Below are positions 1-7,558 of a DNA stretch of 34,204 bases, piece by piece. This DNA is from Sphingopyxis sp. GTDB lineage: Bacteria > Pseudomonadota > Alphaproteobacteria > Sphingomonadales > Sphingomonadaceae. The notes beneath the pieces are model-generated. The model ran no database searches. It saw nothing but the letters and a program-made list of their open reading frames with translations, and was not told the origin of the DNA. The stretch is taken from assembly GCA_013821905.1 (NCBI GenBank), contig PNJO01000011.1, positions 1-34,204 of the forward strand. The letters are read 5' to 3'. Both the position numbers and the translations under genes were made by a program. How positions within the stretch are numbered: the first letter of the stretch is position 1; each line of letters opens with the position of its first letter.

Positions 1-416
1 GGGGGGCAACGGCCACTCACCACCCCATTGCCGTCATTTCTGCGCTGATCCGGACGAATGACAGCAATCGGCCAACGCCGACATGTCCGCCATCGACCCG
101 AACAGCATCGCCAAACGGCAAGGTCGCTGCCTCACCCCGCCGACGCTGCGCCATTTTTCGCTGTCCTACATTATTCGCGCCGCATAACGTCGCCCGATGA
201 TCCGCTCCGCCCTTCCCCTCTCCCCGCCCTCACCCCCGCCGCCACCCGCAGGGGAAGCGAAACAGAGGGGGATGTAGTGTGACCTTTGTGACCTTCCGGG
301 CAGAATGGCGCGGCGCGGCAATCCGGCGGCGACTCCCGTCTTCGCCGCGCGGACTTGCCCAGCCGCCAAAGCCCGCTAGACAGGCACATTAAACTCGCGG
401 GGGACGCAGCTATATT
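1..416. other. Gene-free left edge
   Basis: I see no convincing gene here. All frames are short or broken, and none encodes a recognisable protein. The part around 205-275 is rich in C with a GGGGAAGCG arm, and could be a decayed copy of the GC-rich hairpin repeats found at 14940 and 30736. The last bases are the leader of the nucleoside transporter, with only a weak and distant GGGGGA (399-404) as ribosome binding site. No promoter is clear. Confidence 0.4.
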
Positions 417-1778
417 ATGGAACGCCTGATCGGTCTGCTCGGCATTGTCGCATTGCTTGCGATTGCCGTGCTTTTTTCCTCGAACCGCCGCTGGATTCGC
501 CTGCGCGTCGTCGTCCCCGCTTTCCTGCTCCAGGCCGGTTTCGCGCTGCTCGTCCTCGGCACGCCGTGGGGCCGCAAGGTCATCCAGGCGATGTCGAGCG
601 GCGTGTCGAACCTTTTGAGCTATGCCGACGAGGGTACGCGCTTCCTCTTCGGCGAGGTGCTGACGCAGCCGCCTTACGGCAAGGCGGTGTTCGCGATCGG
701 CGCGCTGCCCGTCATCGTCTTCTTCGCCTCGCTGATCTCGGTCCTCTATTATCTGGGTGTCATGCAGCAGATCATCAAATGGGTCGGCGGCGCGATCCAG
801 AAGATCACCGGCGTGACCAAGGTCGAAAGCCTCGGCGCCGCGGCGAACATCTTCGTCGGGCAGAGCGAAAGCCCGCTCGTCATCCGCCCCTATCTCGCCG
901 GGCTCACCCCGTCGCAGCTTTTCACGGTAATGACCGTCGGCATGGCGGGCGTCGCCGGGACGATCCTCGGCGCCTATGCCGGGATGATCGGCGAACATCT
1001 GCTCCCCTATCTGCTCGCCGCGAGCTTCATGTCGGCGCCGGGCGGCATCCTGATGGCCAAGATCATGATGCCCGACGATCCCAAGGATATCGGGATCGAA
1101 CCCGTGGTGATGCCCGAGGCGAGCCACGACGAGGAAAAGCCCGCAAACATCATCATGGCGGCGGCGCAGGGCGCGCAGACCGGTGTGCGGCTGGCGGTCG
1201 CAGTCGGCGCGATGGTGCTCGCTTTCGTCGCGCTCGTCGCGCTCGCCAACGGCCTGCTCGCCGGGATCGGCGGCTGGTTCGGCTATGAAGGCTGGTCGTT
1301 CCAGTCGATCATCGGCCAGATCTTCCGCCCCGTCATGTGGCTGATGGGCGTGCCCTGGGCCGAATCGGACAGCGCCGGCGCGCTGTTCGGGACCAAGGTG
1401 GTGCTCAACGAATTCGTCGCCTTCATCGACCTCGGCAACATGCAGAAAGCCGGCGCGCTGTCGCCCGCGGCGATCGCGATCGGCACCTTTGCGCTGTGCG
1501 GCTTCGCCAATTTCAGCTCGATCGCGATCCAGATGGCGGTGACCGGCGGCCTCGCCCCGAACCAGCGCCCGATGATCGCACGGCTGGGGCTGAAGGCGCT
1601 GCTCGCGGGCAGTCTTTCGAACCTGATGTCGGCGGCGCTCGCCGGCCTGATCCTCAGCGTCACGCCGCCGCTGACGACGCCCGAGACCGCCGGACCCGCA
1701 ACCGCGGATCCCGCTCCGAAGGCTGCGGCTGCCCCAACCGCCGAAACACCGGCGGCGCCCCCCGCCAAGGCGCCCTGA
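417..1778 (+). CDS. CNT-family nucleoside transporter (NupC type)
   Basis: An inner-membrane concentrative nucleoside transporter of 453 residues, expected to import nucleosides with H+ or Na+. Hydrophobic segments span most of the protein. The family's substrate motifs are visible: GQSESPLVIRPYL (family form GQTEAPL), NEFVAFIDLG, and GFANFSSI near the end, which hold the Gln/Glu, Glu and Asn/Ser that bind nucleoside in CNT structures. The last ~40 residues form a Pro/Ala/Thr-rich tail that is not part of the transport fold and is probably disordered. It is unusual for the family but common in GC-rich sphingomonads. The gene appears monocistronic. The CNT call is firm; substrate preference and coupling ion cannot be read from the sequence. 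Confidence 0.93.
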   Translation: MERLIGLLGIVALLAIAVLFSSNRRWIRLRVVVPAFLLQAGFALLVLGTPWGRKVIQAMSSGVSNLLSYADEGTRFLFGEVLTQPPYGKAVFAIGALPVIVFFASLISVLYYLGVMQQIIKWVGGAIQKITGVTKVESLGAAANIFVGQSESPLVIRPYLAGLTPSQLFTVMTVGMAGVAGTILGAYAGMIGEHLLPYLLAASFMSAPGGILMAKIMMPDDPKDIGIEPVVMPEASHDEEKPANIIMAAAQGAQTGVRLAVAVGAMVLAFVALVALANGLLAGIGGWFGYEGWSFQSIIGQIFRPVMWLMGVPWAESDSAGALFGTKVVLNEFVAFIDLGNMQKAGALSPAAIAIGTFALCGFANFSSIAIQMAVTGGLAPNQRPMIARLGLKALLAGSLSNLMSAALAGLILSVTPPLTTPETAGPATADPAPKAAAAPTAETPAAPPAKAP

Positions 1779-1799
1779 CGCACCGCAACCGGCGCAGCA

Positions 1800-1818
1800 C
1801 CGCTCCTTGAGGGAGCGG
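1800..1818. terminator. Stem-loop after transporter gene
   Basis: CCGCTCC and GGAGCGG form a 7-bp GC stem around a TTGAG loop, 22 bases after the transporter stop. There is no T-tract, so this may be a weak or Rho-assisted end or an mRNA-stabilising hairpin, not a classic terminator. Confidence 0.35.
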
Positions 1819-1830
1819 GCTTGGGAGAAT

Positions 1831-1859
1831 TTGCAAGCGACCTCCGCTTGGCGTAAGCT
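1831..1859 (+). promoter_or_regulatory. Possible sigma70-type promoter
   Basis: TTGCAA (1831-1836) and TAAGCT (1854-1859) are 17 bases apart, and the second hexamer lies 48 bases before the start of the crystallin-like gene. The -35 match is fair and the -10 weak. The location after a stem-loop and before a strong ribosome binding site supports it. Confidence 0.35.
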
Positions 1860-1907
1860 TCGGGGATAACGAGAATCCCGGATCGCATTCGCTCAAGGGA
1901 GGTTGTC

Positions 1908-2519
1908 ATGAAAAACGCCTATCGTTTGTCGGTCCTCGCCGCGGTCGTCGCGGTTGCAGGCGCCGGATCGCTCGCCACCTCGACTGCCCAGACCCCCGAA
2001 GACCGCATGTACCGGCCGCCCGAGGCGACGATCTATCGCGACGCCGCCTACAAGGGGCCGGCGGTTTTCATCGGCGAAGAGAAACCGAATCTGGGCCTCA
2101 GCTGGCCGGTCAACTCGATCCGCGTCGCGAGCGGGCGCTGGGAGCTGTGCGAGCGCACCCGCTTTCGCGGCCAGTGCCGCACCGTCGATCGCGACACGCC
2201 GATACTGAACAATGTGCTGCGCGGCCTGACGATCCAGTCGATCCGTCCCGTCGGCACCGGCGGCGGATGGAATCCCAATCCGCCCGCGAACGACCAGGTT
2301 GCGCGCGGCAATTTTGCGGAATTCCATACCCAGCCGTCGGAGCGCAGTGCGCGCGTGCTTGCCTGCGCACGCGGTTCCGCCACCGCCAATTGTGCAGCGC
2401 AGACCGCCGATAGCTGGTGCCGCTCGATCGGGTGGAACGGCTCGGCGCGCGAGCATTTGGAAACCGTCAGCGGCCGCGTCTATCTGGCCGACGTGCTGTG
2501 CGTCCGCTCGGGCTATTGA
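1908..2519 (+). CDS. Secreted beta/gamma-crystallin-like protein
   Basis: A 203-residue exported protein. Residues 1-28 form a signal peptide ending near STAQT. Residues ~38-115 fit a beta/gamma-crystallin fold (two Greek keys): an opening IYRDAAYKG strand, a Trp-containing SGRWELCERTRFRGQC block and a closing IQSIRPV strand. This fold is shared with peptidase-inhibitor I36-type proteins. After a Pro/Asn linker, residues ~130-203 form a Cys-containing domain that I do not recognise. GGGAGG (1897-1902) is a strong ribosome binding site for this ATG. The MliC-like lipoprotein gene follows after 14 bases, so the two are probably co-transcribed and both act in the periplasm. Calcium binding or protease inhibition is possible but not shown. 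Confidence 0.8.
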   Translation: MKNAYRLSVLAAVVAVAGAGSLATSTAQTPEDRMYRPPEATIYRDAAYKGPAVFIGEEKPNLGLSWPVNSIRVASGRWELCERTRFRGQCRTVDRDTPILNNVLRGLTIQSIRPVGTGGGWNPNPPANDQVARGNFAEFHTQPSERSARVLACARGSATANCAAQTADSWCRSIGWNGSAREHLETVSGRVYLADVLCVRSGY

Positions 2520-2533
2520 AGGGGGGAGCGGCC

Positions 2534-2857
2534 ATGATGCAGACTGCGCGAATCCTGTCGGCAGCCGGCGCGATCGGCGCGCTGGCCGCCTGCGCCTCGA
2601 TCGGCGGGCCGGGCGTCAGCACCTATTATGAATGCGAGCGGGGAACGCGATTGAAGGTCGATTTTCTTCGCGACGGCGCGCTTGTCAGCGTGAATGGCGG
2701 GCCCGCCCGTCCGCTGCGCCAGGTTCCCGCCGCCAGCGGCACCGCCTATGAAAATGCCAATGGCTGGCGCCTGCACACCAAGGCCGGCGAAGCGGTCTGG
2801 AACACCGAATTGCGCACAGCGCCCGAAAGCTGCCGCACGATCGCCGTTCCCCGCTGA
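2534..2857 (+). CDS. MliC-family lipoprotein (putative lysozyme inhibitor)
   Basis: A 107-residue lipoprotein. The signal peptide ends in a lipobox, LAAC, with the lipidated Cys at residue 20. The mature part matches the MliC/PliC fold: a YYECERG opening with the conserved Cys, a short strand region (VSVNGG), and the SGTAYENANGW...AGEAVW block typical of membrane-bound inhibitors of C-type lysozyme. A second Cys near the C terminus (ESCRTI) could form the family disulfide. The start was chosen because an upstream in-frame extension would bury the signal peptide; ATG 2537 is equally possible. It is paired with the upstream crystallin-like gene, which suggests a small envelope-protection unit. 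Lysozyme inhibition is inferred from family only. Confidence 0.78.
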   Translation: MMQTARILSAAGAIGALAACASIGGPGVSTYYECERGTRLKVDFLRDGALVSVNGGPARPLRQVPAASGTAYENANGWRLHTKAGEAVWNTELRTAPESCRTIAVPR

Positions 2858-2876
2858 GATCGGCGGGCGTGCCGGT

Positions 2877-3365
2877 TCAGGGCCGCGCCGGCGCCTTGCA
2901 GCCGCGCTCGAGCCCGACGCCTTTCAGAAAGCCGCGGCGCACCGTTCCCGCATAGACGGCCAGCGCATAACGCCGCCGTTCGGCATTGGCGCCGGTGACT
3001 TCGCCGATCAGGCCGCGAAAGGGGATGATCGACCCCGCGACCGACCCGGCGACGCGGCCAGCGGTTTCCTCGCGCTTTTGCCCGCGACTCTTATCGACCT
3101 GCTCGTTGACGTCGGGGCCGAGCACTGCGTCGAGTTCGCCGATCTCGCGCACGATCGCCGCGCATTTGCCGAGGCCGGCGAGCGAATAGGGATCGCCCTG
3201 GATCGACAGCAGTTTCGCCGGGACCTCCTTGCCGTCAAACGGCTCGGCAACGGTGTTTGCAGTGTCCTTGATCGTCGAATCCTCGGGCGCGCCCTGTTGG
3301 GCAGCGACGCCGGCCGGCAGGACGAAAGCGACAATCGCGGCGGCCATCAACATGTTTCTGCGCAT
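2877..3365 (-). CDS. Secreted hypothetical protein with glycine-zipper-like segment
   Basis: A 162-residue protein of unknown function. Residues 1-22 form a signal peptide with cleavage near GVAAQ. The mature protein begins with an acidic, Pro/Thr-rich part, then a DPYSLAGLGKCAAIV block, a charged helix, and a Gly/Ala segment (AGRVAGSVAGSI) resembling a glycine zipper. Two Cys residues, one mid-protein and one near the end, could pair. A GGGA ribosome binding site precedes this ATG. Met5 (ATG at 3353) is an alternative start. It converges with the MliC-like gene across 19 bases. No family function can be assigned. Confidence 0.7.
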   Translation of the reverse strand: MRRNMLMAAAIVAFVLPAGVAAQQGAPEDSTIKDTANTVAEPFDGKEVPAKLLSIQGDPYSLAGLGKCAAIVREIGELDAVLGPDVNEQVDKSRGQKREETAGRVAGSVAGSIIPFRGLIGEVTGANAERRRYALAVYAGTVRRGFLKGVGLERGCKAPARP

Positions 3366-3502
3366 GATCCGTTCCCTGTCATTCGAGCGATTTCGTCAGG
3401 AATTCAACGATCTGTCCGGCCGTTCGTTCCCCCGTCCCGACGCGTCCGCGATTGTGCCCCCCGCGCCGACGCCCGTCCAGACCTTATTCGGACGCGCCGG
3501 CG

Positions 3503-4042
3503 TCAGGCCGTCAAGGCGAGCAGGGCGGCACCGGCGAGCGCGGCCGCGGTCGGATAGGCGGTCAGCCCGAAGCCGAAAGCGCGACCCGCGGCGCCGCGCG
3601 CATAGCCGATCGCGAAGGCGATGCGACCGGCGACGAAGAGCAGGACGAGCGCCGCGAGCACCGCCATCCGGTCGGGCGGCAGCAGCGACGCCAGCGCCAT
3701 ATGCGTGGGCAGCGCGAGCACGACCTGCTCGAGCGTGTTCTGGAGGATCGCGCGCGACCGGCGGACGGCGGGGCTTTCGGACGGCGACGCGCTGCCGCCG
3801 ATATCCTCGGCCGACAGGAAACGCTGGGTCGCGACGCGGCCGATGGCGACGCCGAGGCAAAGCAGCACGGCGAGATCCAGCCGGAGCGCGAGCGCGAGGC
3901 GCACCGCGAGGTCGTCGGTTCGCGCCATCCAGGCGTCACCCGCCCCCCAGGCGAGCCAAAGCACGAGCGCCGTGACCGCGGCCGCCGCGAACGAATGCCG
4001 GGCGACGCCGCGCTGTTCGCGGGCCAGATCGCCCGGCGCCAT
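3503..4042 (-). CDS. MAPEG-family membrane protein
   Basis: A 179-residue integral membrane protein with about four hydrophobic helices. It carries the MAPEG signature: ILQNTLEQ in the loop before the third helix, then GRIAFAIGYARGAAGR and FGFGLTAYPT near the end. Eukaryotic MAPEG enzymes act on glutathione or eicosanoids; bacterial members are mostly uncharacterised, so no substrate is proposed. The start lies only two bases beyond the stop of the 3-hydroxybutyryl-CoA dehydrogenase gene, so the two are probably translated from one message. The N-terminal ~15 residues are charged and cytoplasmic. The family call is firm, the role unknown. Confidence 0.85.
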   Translation of the reverse strand: MAPGDLAREQRGVARHSFAAAAVTALVLWLAWGAGDAWMARTDDLAVRLALALRLDLAVLLCLGVAIGRVATQRFLSAEDIGGSASPSESPAVRRSRAILQNTLEQVVLALPTHMALASLLPPDRMAVLAALVLLFVAGRIAFAIGYARGAAGRAFGFGLTAYPTAAALAGAALLALTA

Positions 4043-4044
4043 AG

Positions 4045-4911
4045 TCAGCGCGTCGGCACAGGCGTCTCGCCCGTCCAGTCATAAAAGCCGCGCCCCGCCT
4101 TTTTGCCGACCCAGCCCGCCTCGACATATTGGACGAGCAGCGGCGCTGGGCGGAATTTGGGATCGCCGGTACCCGACTGGAGCACGCGGATGATTTCGAG
4201 GCAGGTATCGAGCCCGATGAAGTCGGCGAGCGTGATCGGGCCCATCGGATGGTTGAGGCCCAAACGACAACCCGCGTCGATGTCCTGCATCGTCGCAACG
4301 CCCTCGCCGAGCGCGAAGATGGCTTCGTTGATCAGTGGCATCAGCACGCGGTTGACGATGAAGCCCGGCGCGTCGTTGGCGTGGACGATCTCCTTGCCGA
4401 GCCCGCGGCCATAGGCCTCGACCTTGGCCAGCGTGTCGTCGCTGGTCGCGAGGCCGCGGATCAGCTCGATCAGGCCCATGACGGGAACCGGGTTGAAGAA
4501 ATGGACGCCGATGAAACGCGCCGGATCGGGCGCCGCCTGCGCGAGGCGGGTGATCGGGATCGAGCTGGTGTTCGACGCGAGGATCGCGTTCGTCGACAGA
4601 TGCGGGCCGACGCTGGCGAAGATCGCGCGCTTGATCTCCTCGCGTTCGGTCGCCGCCTCGACGACGAGATCGGCGGGGGCGAAAGCGGAATGATCGGCGA
4701 CGGGCGTGATGCGGCCGAGCAGTGCGTCGGCGTCGCCCTGGCTCATTTTCTCCTTGGCGACGAGGCGGCCGAGCGCCTTGGCGATGCCGGCCTTGCCCGC
4801 TTCGGCGCGCGCGAGATCGATGTCGGAGAGCAGCACGTCGTGGCCGGCGCCTGCCGACACCTGCGCGATGCCCGCGCCCATTTGCCCTGCCCCGATGACG
4901 CCTACGATCAT
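4045..4911 (-). CDS. hbd: 3-hydroxybutyryl-CoA dehydrogenase
   Basis: A 288-residue, NAD(P)-dependent enzyme that oxidises (S)-3-hydroxyacyl-CoA to 3-ketoacyl-CoA, or the reverse, in short-chain beta-oxidation or C4 metabolism. The Rossmann motif GVIGAGQMGAGIAQV is at the N terminus. SNTSSIPIT follows near residue 120, the catalytic His lies in GVHFFNPVPVM, and the C-terminal helical domain starts at DAPGFIVNR and holds NHPMGPITLADFIGLD. Length and architecture are those of a stand-alone short-chain dehydrogenase. AGGGCAGG-like bases precede the ATG. It is followed by the MAPEG gene with a two-base gap. egtD lies upstream on the same strand after 57 bases but looks functionally unrelated. Confidence 0.93.
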   Translation of the reverse strand: MIVGVIGAGQMGAGIAQVSAGAGHDVLLSDIDLARAEAGKAGIAKALGRLVAKEKMSQGDADALLGRITPVADHSAFAPADLVVEAATEREEIKRAIFASVGPHLSTNAILASNTSSIPITRLAQAAPDPARFIGVHFFNPVPVMGLIELIRGLATSDDTLAKVEAYGRGLGKEIVHANDAPGFIVNRVLMPLINEAIFALGEGVATMQDIDAGCRLGLNHPMGPITLADFIGLDTCLEIIRVLQSGTGDPKFRPAPLLVQYVEAGWVGKKAGRGFYDWTGETPVPTR

Positions 4912-4968
4912 TGCCTGCCCTTTCGCTGGAAACCCTGCCCCGTGCCCCTACGGTCTGGGGCATGAGCG

Positions 4969-5955
4969 TCAAGGGGCGGAACGGAATTCGGTCGCTTCGG
5001 CGAGGATGAGCGCGAAGGCCGGATCGACATCGTCCCACGTCGCGAGCGGGGTCCAGCCGCCCGCGCGGAGGAGCAGGTTGGCGTCGCGCACGCCATATTT
5101 ATGGCTGTTCTCGCTGTGGATCGTCTCTCCCTTCGCCATATGATAGGCGCGGCCGTCGACGGTGAAATCCATGTCGCACGCGGCGACGAGGTGCATTTCG
5201 ATCCGCGCATGAACATCGTCCCAGACCGCGCGGTGGGAGAAATTGTCGACCGGAATGTCGCCGCCAAGCTCGCGGTTGATGCGTTCGAGCAGGTTGAGGT
5301 TGAACGCCGCGGTCACCCCCGCCGGATCGTCGTAGGCGCGTTCGAGCACGCCGATATCCTTGATCCGGTCGACCCCGATCAGCATCAGCGCCCCGTCGCC
5401 GAGCGTCCCGCGCCAATTCCGCAGCAGGTCGACGCCGGTGCGCGCCACCATGTTGCCGATCGTGCTTCCCGGAAAGAAGCCGAGCTTGGGCAGCGGACAG
5501 ATTTCGCGCGGGAGCGCGACCTTCTGGGTGAAGTCGGCCTCGACCGGATAGATGGCAAGCCCCGGAAAGCGCGCGGCGAGCGCCGCGGCGCTGTCGCGGA
5601 GGAAATCGCCCGAAATATCGACCGGCACATAGGCGGCGGGCGCGATCGCGTCGAGCAGCAGCGGGGTCTTGGTCGAGCTGCCCGAACCCAGTTCGACAAC
5701 CGCGCGGCCCGGCCCGATAATGGCGGCCATTTCGCCCGCGTGGCGCGTCAGCAGGTCGGTTTCGCTGCGCGTTGGATAATATTCGGGTAGCGCGGTGATA
5801 TCCTCGAACAGCGCCGAGCCGGTCGCGTCGTAGAACCAGCGCGCGGGCACCGCCTTCTGCAGTTGCGACAGGCCGGCGTGGACGTCGGCGCGAAAGGCGA
5901 TGTCGACGCCTGCATCGTCCGCCGAAACCTGACGAAGATTGCGCACGACGCTCAT
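4969..5955 (-). CDS. egtD: L-histidine N-alpha-methyltransferase EgtD
   Basis: This cytosolic SAM-dependent enzyme trimethylates histidine to hercynine, the first step of ergothioneine synthesis. At 328 residues it has the usual family length. The SAM loop VVELGSGSSTKT is near residue 88. The histidine-binding signature is also present: EYYPTR, then the Asn in GFFPGSTIGNM, and the C-terminal GETIHSENSHKY with the Glu and Ser that hold the substrate amine. It lies 16 bases after egtB with no clear ribosome binding site, so it is probably translated by coupling to egtB. The egtB-egtD order matches minimal ergothioneine loci in other proteobacteria. Confidence 0.95.
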   Translation of the reverse strand: MSVVRNLRQVSADDAGVDIAFRADVHAGLSQLQKAVPARWFYDATGSALFEDITALPEYYPTRSETDLLTRHAGEMAAIIGPGRAVVELGSGSSTKTPLLLDAIAPAAYVPVDISGDFLRDSAAALAARFPGLAIYPVEADFTQKVALPREICPLPKLGFFPGSTIGNMVARTGVDLLRNWRGTLGDGALMLIGVDRIKDIGVLERAYDDPAGVTAAFNLNLLERINRELGGDIPVDNFSHRAVWDDVHARIEMHLVAACDMDFTVDGRAYHMAKGETIHSENSHKYGVRDANLLLRAGGWTPLATWDDVDPAFALILAEATEFRSAP

Positions 5956-5971
5956 GATCGGGGGGCCATGA

Positions 5972-7243
5972 TCAAAGATCCTTCGCGAGACGGAGGCCGG
6001 TGAATTGCCAGCGCTGGTGGGGGTAGAAGAAATTGCGGTAGGCGGCGCGCATATGGCCGCGCGGGGTCGCGCAGCTGCCGCCGCGCAGGACGAACTGGCC
6101 GCTCATGAACTTGCCATTATACTCGCCGACCGCGCCCGGCGCGGCGCGGAAACCGGGATAGGGGCGATAGGCGCTGCCGGTCCATTCCCACACGCTGCCG
6201 AACATCTGTTGCAGATCGGCGTCACCGTCGGCGGCGAGCGGCTGAACGGGTCCCGCCGCATCGAGTTGCTGGCCGCCCGACGGATCGAGCGCGGCCGCCG
6301 CGGCTTCCCATTCAAACTCGGTGGGCAGGCGCGCACCGGCCCATGTCGCAAAGGCGTCGGCCTCGAAAAAGCTGATGTGCGTCACGGGCGCGGCGGGGTC
6401 GATGTCCTGCCATCCCGACAGGGTGAAAGTTTGGCCGCCCTGCCAATAGGCGGGTGCCTCGACGCCCCCGGCCTGCACCCAGGCCCAGCCGTCGCTGAGC
6501 CAGAGCGAGGGGGCATGATAGCCGCCGTCGTCGATGAACTGGCGCCATTCGCCGTTGGTGACCGGACGGCTGGCGAGCGCGTGCGGGGCGAGCAACACCG
6601 CGTGGCGCGGCCCTTCGCAGTCGAAGGCGAAACCGTCGCCCGCATCGCCGATCTCCACGATGCCCTCGGCACCCTTCACCCATTTTACCGCGGAAAACTG
6701 CGTAACTTCACTCGCGATCACGCCTTCGCGCGGCCACACTGCCGGGCCGAGGGGGTTCTGCGCGAAGAGATGCTTGAGGTCGGTGAGCAGCAGTTCCTGA
6801 TGCTGCTGCTCGTGGTGGATGCCGAGTTCGACCAGCGCCCGCGCCGCGGGCGGCAGGTCGGGCAGCGCGGTCTGCACCGCGACGTCGACATGCGCGCGCC
6901 AGACGCAGATTTCGTCGAGCGAGGGACGCGTCAGCAGGCCGCGCTGCGGGCGCGCGTGGCGCGGTCCCTCTGCCTCATAATAGGAGTTGAAAAGATAGGG
7001 ATAGCGCGCGTCGAACAGCGCATAGCCCGGCACATGGTCGCGCAGGACGAAGGTTTCGAAAAACCATGTCGTGTGCGCGAGGTGCCATTTGGCGGGCGAT
7101 GCATCGGGCATCGACTGTGCGCTCGCATCGGCGTCGGACAGGTTGGCGACGAGGTCGAGCGACAGGCGGCGCGTCGCGGCGAAGCGACGGGCCAGATCCT
7201 CCACCGGATCGGTAAGGGTCGAGGCGGCGGTGCGGCTGGCCAT
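5972..7243 (-). CDS. egtB: Ergothioneine synthase EgtB (sulfoxide synthase)
   Basis: A 423-residue non-heme iron enzyme that uses O2 to join hercynine to a thiol, forming the C-S bond and sulfoxide. The N-terminal DinB-like half holds the iron ligands: His57 in WHLAHTTW, and His144 and His148 in HHEQQHQE. The C-terminal half is an FGE-sulfatase domain ending in FVLRGGSCATP, RAAYRNFFYP and FTGLRLAKDL. No egtA (gamma-glutamylcysteine ligase) or egtC (amidohydrolase) lies nearby, so this is probably the type that uses free cysteine; that is inference from context. A TAGACT-N17-CATAAT promoter lies 46 bases upstream. egtD follows. Confidence 0.94.
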   Translation of the reverse strand: MASRTAASTLTDPVEDLARRFAATRRLSLDLVANLSDADASAQSMPDASPAKWHLAHTTWFFETFVLRDHVPGYALFDARYPYLFNSYYEAEGPRHARPQRGLLTRPSLDEICVWRAHVDVAVQTALPDLPPAARALVELGIHHEQQHQELLLTDLKHLFAQNPLGPAVWPREGVIASEVTQFSAVKWVKGAEGIVEIGDAGDGFAFDCEGPRHAVLLAPHALASRPVTNGEWRQFIDDGGYHAPSLWLSDGWAWVQAGGVEAPAYWQGGQTFTLSGWQDIDPAAPVTHISFFEADAFATWAGARLPTEFEWEAAAAALDPSGGQQLDAAGPVQPLAADGDADLQQMFGSVWEWTGSAYRPYPGFRAAPGAVGEYNGKFMSGQFVLRGGSCATPRGHMRAAYRNFFYPHQRWQFTGLRLAKDL

Positions 7244-7289
7244 GCTGAGACAATCCCCCGAGGTTCGATTCGGTTTCGCGTCGGACCCG

Positions 7290-7318
7290 ATTATGGTTAC
7301 GCCGCGACCGAAAGTCTA
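7290..7318 (-). promoter_or_regulatory. Likely promoter of egtB-egtD
   Basis: Read leftward, TAGACT (7318-7313) and CATAAT (7295-7290) are separated by exactly 17 bases, and the -10 box ends 46 bases before the egtB start. The -10 is a good sigma70-type match and the -35 a moderate one. Confidence 0.45.
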
Positions 7319-7346
7319 GAACATTAAGGGAACAATATCATTGCTT

Positions 7347-7420
7347 CGTCATGCCGGACGTGATCCGGCATCCATTGTCCCGACGTCGCGGTGGACCCCG
7401 GATCAAGTTCGGGGTGACGA
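7347..7420. repeat. REP-like paired hairpin, family A
   Basis: Two inverted arms face each other: CGTCATGCCGGA...TCCGGCATCC and GGACCCCGG...CGGGGTGACGA. The outer ends (CGTCA / TGACG) are mutually complementary, so the whole unit can also fold as one long hairpin. Related copies lie at 10027, 14030, 16214, 29754 and 31646. Confidence 0.75.
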
Positions 7421-7441
7421 AATTTTGCGATCGACCCGCGC

Positions 7442-7558
7442 TTACCAGTCAGCAAAGACCCACCCGACAAAGAGGAGGAACGCGCCGACAAGACCCAGCA
7501 GTACCGCAACCGTCGCGACGACGCCAAAGACCCGGGATTTCCTGTCCGAATAGCTCAA
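7442..7558 (-). CDS. Small single-pass membrane protein (38 aa)
   Basis: A short frame starts at TTG (7558-7556), which overlaps the TGA stop of the adenosyltransferase gene (TTGA). It encodes 38 residues: a polar basic start (SYSDRKSRVFG), one hydrophobic helix at residues ~11-34 (VVATVAVLLGLVGAFLLFVG) and a short end, FADW. The stop-start overlap suggests translational coupling to the upstream gene. Codon choice and the clean transmembrane profile argue for a real gene; the rare start and small size make it easy to miss. The function is unknown. It could be a stability or assembly factor, but nothing supports a specific role. Confidence 0.55.
   Translation of the reverse strand: MSYSDRKSRVFGVVATVAVLLGLVGAFLLFVGWVFADW

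Noticed and set aside
1-23. Possible leftward gene starting with GTG at 23 or 20
   Set aside because: Only six or seven codons are visible, with no ribosome binding site and nothing to identify.
171-1127. Minus-strand frame across the left edge and the transporter start
   Set aside because: Low-complexity His/Asp/Arg translation with no motif; it overlaps a clear membrane transporter.
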